From assembly GCA_016715945.1 (NCBI GenBank), contig JADJXJ010000001.1, positions 496,001 to 560,000 on the forward strand: a stretch of DNA of 64,000 nucleotides. Direction: 5' to 3'. The DNA is from Bacteroidota bacterium (GTDB lineage Bacteria; Bacteroidota; Bacteroidia; Bacteroidales; F082). The first letter of the stretch is position 1. The number at the start of each line of letters is the position of its first letter. The translations under genes were made by a program, and so were the position numbers. Positions 54,764 through 64,000 of the stretch are shown here, one piece after another. Under the pieces are notes generated by a model. It was not told the origin of the DNA, searched no databases, and was given only the letters and a program-made list of their open reading frames with translations.

Positions 54764-55231
54764 ATGAACGATAAAAGACAACAGCTCATCGTATCAGCCA
54801 TTAAAAACGGTACTGTTATCGACCATATACCCGCAAAAAGTGTATTTCAGGTGCTCCGCATCCTCGGACTGGACAACACCCAAAAGCAGGTGTATTTTGG
54901 CGTAAACCTCGAGAGCAAGAAATACGGAACCAAAGGCATTATCAAGGTGAGCGACCACTGGTTTGCCAGCGAAGAAATCAACAAGATTGCCCTTGTTGCG
55001 CCAACGGCCACACTTATCGAAATCCGCGATTACGAAGTGACCCGGAAAACAGGCGTCGAAATACCCGAACGCATCGAAGGCATTGTCAAATGCTTCAATC
55101 CCAATTGCATCACCAACAAGGAAGATGTGGGAACTAAATTTACCGTAATCTACGATGAACATAACGAGCTGAAACTTGCCTGCCATTATTGCGAGAAAAA
55201 CACCTCCCGCGATAACCTGGTATTCATCTGA
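54764..55231 (+). CDS. pyrI: aspartate carbamoyltransferase regulatory subunit
   Basis: 155 residues. The N-terminal allosteric domain binds ATP/CTP (IKNGTVIDHIPA). The C-terminal zinc domain has four cysteines at 110, 115, 140 and 143 (KCFNPNC and CHYC), which hold the contact to PyrB. Co-transcribed with pyrB. Confidence 0.97.
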   Translation: MNDKRQQLIVSAIKNGTVIDHIPAKSVFQVLRILGLDNTQKQVYFGVNLESKKYGTKGIIKVSDHWFASEEINKIALVAPTATLIEIRDYEVTRKTGVEIPERIEGIVKCFNPNCITNKEDVGTKFTVIYDEHNELKLACHYCEKNTSRDNLVFI

Positions 55232-55321
55232 TCTGCAATTTCATCCTACATTTCAGCAAAGCCGGGGTGAGGTTATGCCCAAACTTTCGGAGCTTTGTGC
55301 TGTTATTTGCTAAAACTGCCC

Positions 55322-56005
55322 ATGTCCGACTATATTCACAAACTCATTGCCCAGGGCGAACATCAGCAACTCGACTTCAAGTTCGAGATTTCCGACAGCC
55401 GCAAGATAGCCCGCACCCTGGTGGCTTTTGCCAATACTGACGGGGGCCGGCTCCTGATTGGGGTTAAAGACAACGGAGCCATAGCCGGCGTTCGTTCCGA
55501 AGAGGAATACTACATGGTTGAAGCAGCAGCACAATTATATTGCAGGCCGGAGGTAAAATTCAAAACCCGGGAGTGGAATGTGGATGGTAAGGTCGTTCTC
55601 GAGGTGGTGGTGCCGAAAAGCACCGACGTCAAGCACAAGGCTCCCCTGAAAGGCGATGATTTTAAAGTGTTTATACGCGTCGACGACAAAAACATCCTTG
55701 CCGATCGCATGCTCCTCGCCTACTGGCGCCTGTCCGAATCCGGAAAGGCGGTTCATATCCGCATCACACAGGTCGAAATGAAGCTGTTCAGCATGCTCTC
55801 CGATGGCCTGCGTATCAGCCTCGAAACCTTCAGTGCTCAGGCAGGCATTTCGCGAAAAAAAGCCGAAGATGTACTGTTAAAGATGATGCTAATCGGACTC
55901 ATTGAGCTGAAAATGAACGACAAAGAAACGTATTTCATACTCCGCGATGCCTCCCTGCTGAATGAAATCAGCGAAAAGGAAACTTTCAGCCAAATGATGC
56001 GATAG
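55322..56005 (+). CDS. AlbA_2/Schlafen-type ATP-binding domain protein
   Basis: 227 residues; ATG at 55322. Residues ~10-130 form the AlbA_2 (AAA_4, Schlafen-like) domain: LDFKFEISDSRKIARTLVAFANTDGGRLLIGVKDNGAIAGV. The C-terminal part looks like a winged helix (ISLETFSAQAGISRKKAEDVLLKMMLIGLI). In other bacteria this domain occurs in putative transcriptional regulators and defence proteins; no defence partner is adjacent here. It lies 91 nt after pyrI. Confidence 0.82.
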   Translation: MSDYIHKLIAQGEHQQLDFKFEISDSRKIARTLVAFANTDGGRLLIGVKDNGAIAGVRSEEEYYMVEAAAQLYCRPEVKFKTREWNVDGKVVLEVVVPKSTDVKHKAPLKGDDFKVFIRVDDKNILADRMLLAYWRLSESGKAVHIRITQVEMKLFSMLSDGLRISLETFSAQAGISRKKAEDVLLKMMLIGLIELKMNDKETYFILRDASLLNEISEKETFSQMMR

Positions 56006-56077
56006 TATTTCAAACTTTTACTGCGACATGTTGTTTGTTTGAGTTGATAGTATATTATAAGGTGTAAACTGAATGCC

Positions 56078-56845
56078 ATGATTATTCTGCTCTCGCCTGC
56101 AAAGACCCTCGACTTCAGTACGTCCGTACCTGCGCTGACTACCAGCAAACCCGCTTATGCACACAAAGCGGATATGTTGGCCAATGAACTCCGCAAGCTC
56201 CAACCCGAGCAGCTCGCACAGTTGATGGATATCAGCCCAAAACTGGCTCAGCTCAATCACGAAAGGTTTCAGCTATGGGGTTCGCCTACAAATGTTGAGG
56301 CCATGCGCCCGGCTGTGCTGGCCTATAAAGGAGATGTGTACGAAGGTTTGAAGGCCGATTCCATGGGCCCCGATGACCTGCACTTTGCACAGCAACATCT
56401 GCGCATCTTGAGCGGTATGTATGGCATACTTCGTCCGCTCGACCTGATTCAGCCATACAGGCTCGAAATGGGCACATCGTTTGGAATTGGACAGTACAAG
56501 GATCTTTATGCTTTCTGGAATGCCGACATTACGATGTCGTTGGCCGAGGACTTAAGAAATGAAGCACAGCCATTCATCGTCAATCTTGCTTCCCAGGAAT
56601 ATTCCAAAAGCGTCGATTTCAAGGCGCTGAACTGCAGGGTCATAGCACCCGAATTTAAAGACGGAAAAGACGGAACCTACCGGATGATCAGCTTTTTTGC
56701 CAAGCGTGCCCGGGGGCTCATGGCCTCGTGGTTGATCAGAAACAGGGTGAGCAATGCCGACGACCTGGTTTCATTCGCTGCTGAGGGATATGTATTTAAC
56801 CCCCGTTTGTCCACCCCAACCAAGCCGGTTTTCACCAGGGGATGA
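56078..56845 (+). CDS. yaaA: peroxide stress protein YaaA (DUF328)
   Basis: 255 residues. The family opening MIILLSPAKTLDF, the helical SPKLAQLNHERFQLW, and LSGMYGILRPLDLIQPYRLEMG are all present, as are the later VNLASQEYSK and FFAKRARGLMASW. YaaA lowers intracellular iron and limits peroxide damage in E. coli and has DNA-binding properties. It lies 72 nt after the AlbA_2 gene. Confidence 0.94.
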   Translation: MIILLSPAKTLDFSTSVPALTTSKPAYAHKADMLANELRKLQPEQLAQLMDISPKLAQLNHERFQLWGSPTNVEAMRPAVLAYKGDVYEGLKADSMGPDDLHFAQQHLRILSGMYGILRPLDLIQPYRLEMGTSFGIGQYKDLYAFWNADITMSLAEDLRNEAQPFIVNLASQEYSKSVDFKALNCRVIAPEFKDGKDGTYRMISFFAKRARGLMASWLIRNRVSNADDLVSFAAEGYVFNPRLSTPTKPVFTRG

Positions 56846-57320
56846 GGGTCGCCTTAAAAAAGATATCAACAATCCTGTAGTTTATCAAAATAAATCCTGT
56901 AACTTTGTAGGCCTTTTTGCAAAGTACAGATCTTTGATTAGATTGAAAATCAGGAGTACATTCCGCGACAGTGCTCCGCTTTGGGAAAAATAACTAAGCT
57001 TTGGCTTATGATTTGATTCCCAATGTGGTTGCACAAATTGTTAATAAAATTTCAAAAAAATGTGCTCTGTTTCAAAAATCTGATTTATCTTTGCAGTCCT
57101 GTTTTTCGGAAATAAAATTTTCGGGAACAGAAATGAAACGAGTTCTTTGAACTATTGGAGCCAAAAAGCCAGAGGAAGTCAGGTATTTCTTTGTGGTCAT
57201 GCGATGGTCACGGGTTTTACCAAGCTTCAGGCAAGAAAGTCAATTCACGGATATAATAGGATAGCGAGAGGCCGGGGGTAACTACTTCGAAGGTATAGAT
57301 TTTATAGAAAGAACAAATAC
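56846..57320 (+). promoter_or_regulatory. rRNA operon promoter and leader region
   Basis: 475 bases without a gene. Two exact TAnnTTTG elements occur: TAACTTTG at 56900-56907 and TATCTTTG at 57086-57093, consistent with tandem P1/P2 promoters. A boxA-like element AGTTCTTTGA lies at 57141-57150. The rest is transcribed leader with no further feature I can support. Confidence 0.6.
57141..57150 (+). promoter_or_regulatory. boxA antitermination element, 16S leader
   Basis: AGTTCTTTGA, resembling the boxA core (GYTCTTTAA) that recruits NusB/S10. The identical 10-mer recurs at 59481-59490 upstream of 23S. Confidence 0.65.
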
Positions 57321-58842
<1,522 letters not shown>

Positions 58843-59120
58843 GGAGAGGTAGGAAACAGAGCGGTCTTTTTTTAGGATAGATGGATGACTTTAGTAAGAG
58901 GGGGCAAGTAAGTTTATGACCTATTGTTGATACAGAGAGATGCGTTGATTTTTCTCTGGTTTTTTTGGGCTTCGACAAATGCGATCCAAGATATAACACA
59001 GGGCGAAGAGGAAGCTGACCCCAGGGTTAAGGACAGGATGCTTGGAGCAGGACGGGATAAACGCCATCAGAGGGGAAACCACAGCATGAGCACACTGTTG
59101 GCCGGATAATTCAGCTACAC

Positions 59121-59194
59121 AGTCCCGTAGCTCAGTTGGTTAGAGCACTACACTGATAATGTAGGGGTCGGCAGTTCGAGTCTGCCCGGGACTA
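59121..59194 (+). tRNA. tRNA-Ile (anticodon GAU)
   Basis: 74 nt with a perfect 7-bp acceptor stem (AGTCCCG/CGGGACT), D arm GCTC/GAGC, anticodon stem CTACA/TGTAG enclosing CTGATAA (anticodon GAT), and T arm GGCAG-TTCGAGT-CTGCC. CCA is not encoded. It is in the usual position between 16S and 23S. Confidence 0.97.
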
Positions 59195-59410
59195 CTGAGC
59201 AGGCGAGACTGAGCCAAAGACAGCGGGATCCGTGAGGGCTGCTTGATGCGGATTGCCAGAAAAAGTTAAGGGTAAGGCCGGTTACGAGAAATGGGTAGGA
59301 TGGTGAACGTTGAATACCAGTACCTGGCAGCTCACCACTCACCATTCACCATTCAAACAATTCACAGACGACCCAGCCGCTATGACATCAGATGGTCAGA
59401 TGAGCATATT

Positions 59411-59454
59411 GAGGGTGAGACCAGGTCCGGAGGGTTCGACTCCCTTGATCCTCG
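59411..59454 (+). pseudogene. tRNA remnant (acceptor and T arm only)
   Basis: GAGGGTG near the 5' end pairs at six of seven positions with GATCCTC at the 3' end. A full T arm (GAGGG-TTCGACT-CCCTT) lies directly before the latter. The D arm and anticodon arm are missing. The location is where relatives carry tRNA-Ala, so it is probably a decayed tRNA-Ala. Confidence 0.45.
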
Positions 59455-59480
59455 CAAGAGCGGTTAGGTTGATAATCGCA

Positions 59481-59490
59481 AGTTCTTTGA
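59481..59490 (+). promoter_or_regulatory. boxA antitermination element, 23S leader
   Basis: AGTTCTTTGA, identical to the copy before 16S, about 150 nt upstream of the mature 23S. Confidence 0.65.
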
Positions 59491-59614
59491 CATGGTGACA
59501 AACTTTAAAAGACACAAAACCGAGTGAGATAAAAATCTCACACACTTGAGCCGGGTGATGGGCGAGAGCTTTGGGAGACTGAAGATGGAGCACATTACCT
59601 GAAAATTAGGAAAG

Positions 59615-59629
59615 AACTCAGATACGATA
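59615..59629 (+). other. 5' arm of 23S processing stem
   Basis: AACTCAGATACGATA pairs with 62568-62582 at 13 of 15 positions, closing a long-range helix around the 23S gene, the usual RNase III substrate. Confidence 0.6.
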
Positions 59630-59639
59630 GTTAGTACGG

Positions 59640-62556
<2,917 letters not shown>

Positions 62557-62656
62557 TTTTCTGTGGTTATGGTATATGAGTTGTTGGGTTTAGGTGATGA
62601 GAAAGTCTTTAACGAAGTTTTGTGTCTTGTTTGTCCTGTGTTGATGTGGATGGAAT

Positions 62657-62708
62657 GGGTAACGGGTTACGGGTTAAGAGTTACGGGTTACGGGTTACGG
62701 GTTACGGG
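62657..62708 (+). repeat. GGGTTAC heptamer tract, G-quadruplex type
   Basis: Seven GGG runs at a mainly 7-nt period; the last four (62685-62708) have uniform TTAC loops, which fits the G3N4 quadruplex pattern on the transcribed-RNA strand. Confidence 0.85.
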
Positions 62709-62718
62709 AGTTGAACAC

Positions 62719-62755
62719 CGCTCACTGCTCACCGCTCACCATTCATCACCCACAC
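62719..62755 (+). repeat. CTCACC-rich simple repeat
   Basis: Degenerate CTCACYG/CTCACC units followed by ATTCATCACCC. A related stretch lies at 59329-59357 before 23S; both are preceded by GTTGAA. Confidence 0.7.
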
Positions 62756-62772
62756 CACACACTAAAGAAATT

Positions 62773-62886
<114 letters not shown>

Positions 62887-62890
62887 TACA

Positions 62891-62926
62891 AAAACCCCGG
62901 ACACAAAAGTGTTACGGGGTTTTTTG
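62891..62926 (+). terminator. rRNA operon terminator
   Basis: ACCCCG pairs with CGGGGT, with an inner ACAC/GTGT helix, and is followed by TTTTT. It lies directly after 5S. Confidence 0.9.
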
Positions 62927-62967
62927 ATTTTTGACCAGCCAATTGCCTAAATCTTAATAAACATCAG

Positions 62968-62989
62968 GTGCCCATTGTTTGATGGGCAC
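62968..62989 (-). terminator. hairpin downstream of the SPOR gene
   Basis: Perfect 8-bp stem GTGCCCAT/ATGGGCAC with a 6-nt loop, 64 nt beyond the minus-strand stop. There is no T-run on the minus strand, so termination is uncertain. Confidence 0.4.
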
Positions 62990-63052
62990 AAAGGTTAAAA
63001 CAAATAAGAATACATTGCAGATGGTAAGTGGCTGGCTGAAACAGCTGAAAAA

Positions 63053-64000
63053 TTACCTGCTTTTCATTTGAGGAGTAATGCTGATGCGTTCGTTGTTGCG
63101 ATATGCCACTACGAAAGCGTCGTGAATTCCCCGTCCCTGAAGCAGTTTGGCATACGACTCTGCTTCTGAGTAAGTCCGGAAACTGCCGGTGGAATAACGG
63201 TATAGCCCGTTTGAAACGTTCTCAACTATTGGGTTTTCAAACTGAACATCGCGAAATAGCGCCTGTGGATTATTAATCCGTCTGCTTGCGGCGTATATCT
63301 GAACCCTGTATTCAATGTCCGAACTTACAGCTTGTGGCGGAGAGGCAGCTGGCACAGCGGGTTGTGGTATTTCCAGTGCGGGTAGGGTCGGCTGCTGAAT
63401 TCTTTCGCCCGGAATTTCAGCAAACTTCTCGTAATCAATAACATATACAGGGCTTACCGGAGCCGTTCTGCGTACGGGACTCGTGGCAGGTTGCTTGCCA
63501 GGTGTGCGGCGGGGCGAAGGTGCGGAAAGTGGCAGGCGGTAATTGATGCCAAAATGTGTTTGAACCAGGATATCGTACTGATATCCATCGCGGTAATAAT
63601 CGAGATCATCAGATATTAGTGTGCTGAACATCCCTTCGGCGAAAAAATGTAATGAAGGTAATAGTTTGAACTGCAACCCGATGGCAGCAGGGAAAAAGAA
63701 AGCCTCACTTCGGAAATTGTTGGCAGCAGCAGTGGTGTAATCAATTATAATGTTGCCGTTTTGGGTATTTTTCCTTGTGGACTGCCACGAATTGTATCCA
63801 ACGCCCAGCGTACCATAGAGTGACACCCGACGGTCAGCAAGCCCCCAAAACAGGTTGCTCATGTTGAGGAACGAATGGGCAAAAAAGGTGTTGCTGTTTC
63901 CGGAAAACTCATTATTCAGCGGATTGCCATTGGAATAGTTTTCCTTTTGGGAATAGTGAGAAATCCTGTTGAAACCCAACCCGATTCCGTGTTTTTCGTT
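63053..64000 (-). CDS. outer-membrane beta-barrel protein with SPOR domain (partial, 5' end beyond window)
   Basis: The frame stays open to the right edge, so the N-terminus is missing. The visible 316 residues start in a barrel-like region (NEKHGIGLGFNR, GVGYNSW..., HFFAEGMFSTLI, THFGINYRLP). A Pro-rich linker follows (roughly 63330-63540), then a C-terminal SPOR-like domain (EYRVQIYAASRRINN...LYRYSTGSFRTYSEAESYAKLLQGRG) that binds denuded peptidoglycan. The two modules suggest a protein linking outer membrane and cell wall. Confidence 0.8.
   Translation of the reverse strand, partial: NEKHGIGLGFNRISHYSQKENYSNGNPLNNEFSGNSNTFFAHSFLNMSNLFWGLADRRVSLYGTLGVGYNSWQSTRKNTQNGNIIIDYTTAAANNFRSEAFFFPAAIGLQFKLLPSLHFFAEGMFSTLISDDLDYYRDGYQYDILVQTHFGINYRLPLSAPSPRRTPGKQPATSPVRRTAPVSPVYVIDYEKFAEIPGERIQQPTLPALEIPQPAVPAASPPQAVSSDIEYRVQIYAASRRINNPQALFRDVQFENPIVENVSNGLYRYSTGSFRTYSEAESYAKLLQGRGIHDAFVVAYRNNERISITPQMKSR

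Larger units (their letters stand above)
58843..59639 (+). other. 16S-23S internal transcribed spacer
   Basis: About 800 bases. It contains tRNA-Ile (59121-59194), a CTCACC/CCATTCA low-complexity stretch (59329-59357), a tRNA-like remnant (59411-59454), a boxA copy (59481-59490) and the 5' arm of the 23S processing stem (59615-59629). The first 280 bases show nothing recognisable. Confidence 0.85.
62557..62772 (+). other. 23S-5S spacer
   Basis: About 215 bases, long for this spacer. It contains the 3' arm of the processing stem (62568-62582), a (GGGTTAC)n tract (62657-62708) and a CTCACC-rich stretch (62719-62755). No tRNA or ORF. Confidence 0.8.

Noticed and set aside
55322..56845. AlbA_2/Schlafen-type gene plus YaaA as a defence module
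   Set aside because: No nuclease, effector or other defence partner is adjacent, and YaaA is a normal oxidative-stress protein; the arrangement looks like ordinary chromosome.

Overview
The window is chromosomal DNA of a Bacteroidota bacterium, most likely from the Bacteroidales/Marinilabiliales side of the phylum; it cannot be placed lower from sequence reading alone. The signs are: promoters matching the phylum-specific -7 element TAnnTTTG, almost no Shine-Dalgarno sites, a type IX secretion (T9SS) component (PorQ), a giant cargo protein with a T9SS C-terminal sorting domain, a TonB-dependent receptor of carboxypeptidase-regulatory/plug type, and a 16S 3' end of the Bacteroidota form (ACCTCCTTTCT).

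Layout. 45-5355 (minus strand) is a five-gene operon for nucleotide-sugar and cell-surface polysaccharide supply (ugd, UDP-glucuronate decarboxylase, rfbD, a GxxExxY protein, phosphoglucomutase), closed by a strong terminator. 5478-10795 (minus) carries an S9 peptidase lipoprotein, a secreted clan GH-A-like glycoside hydrolase with a C-terminal dockerin-like module, and a 50-residue YqaE/Pmp3 membrane peptide. 10960-13476 (plus) holds porQ, recF and a DUF721/DciA-like gene. 13556-20174 has an esterase lipoprotein, an AbgT-type transporter, a Na+/Ca2+ exchanger, yggS and a membrane sulfatase-fold enzyme. At 20281 a TPR/transmembrane/HTH regulator precedes a 4,865-residue mosaic surface protein (22469-37066). 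That protein includes nine nearly identical 97-residue repeats, a dockerin-like plus cohesin-like pair and a T9SS tail.

37318-50055 is mostly housekeeping: folP, then a tightly packed plus-strand run (DUF1599, DoxX/BT_3928-like, a lone OppB-type permease, tpiA, prmA, a 1,486-residue envelope protein of unknown function, plsY), followed by dnaN. 50157-53307 pairs a small lipoprotein with a TonB-dependent receptor. A cold-shock-domain gene overlaps the receptor tail on the opposite strand. 53670-55231 is pyrBI with a previously unannotated leader. A 40-codon leader ORF runs through a first hairpin, a U-rich stretch and a perfect intrinsic terminator, stopping 12 nt before pyrB; this is the layout of UTP-sensitive pyrBI attenuation. 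57321-62886 is a complete rRNA operon (16S, tRNA-Ile(GAU), 23S, 5S) with two putative promoters, two boxA copies, a 23S processing stem and a terminator. Its spacers hold a tRNA remnant, CTCACC-rich repeats and a G-quadruplex-type (GGGTTAC)n tract. The window ends inside a SPOR-domain outer-membrane protein.

The strongest candidates for something undescribed are (1) the pyrBI leader, (2) the dockerin-like module shared by the glycoside hydrolase and the giant T9SS protein, which also has a cohesin-like domain, and (3) the higher-order duplication inside the 291-bp repeat array.
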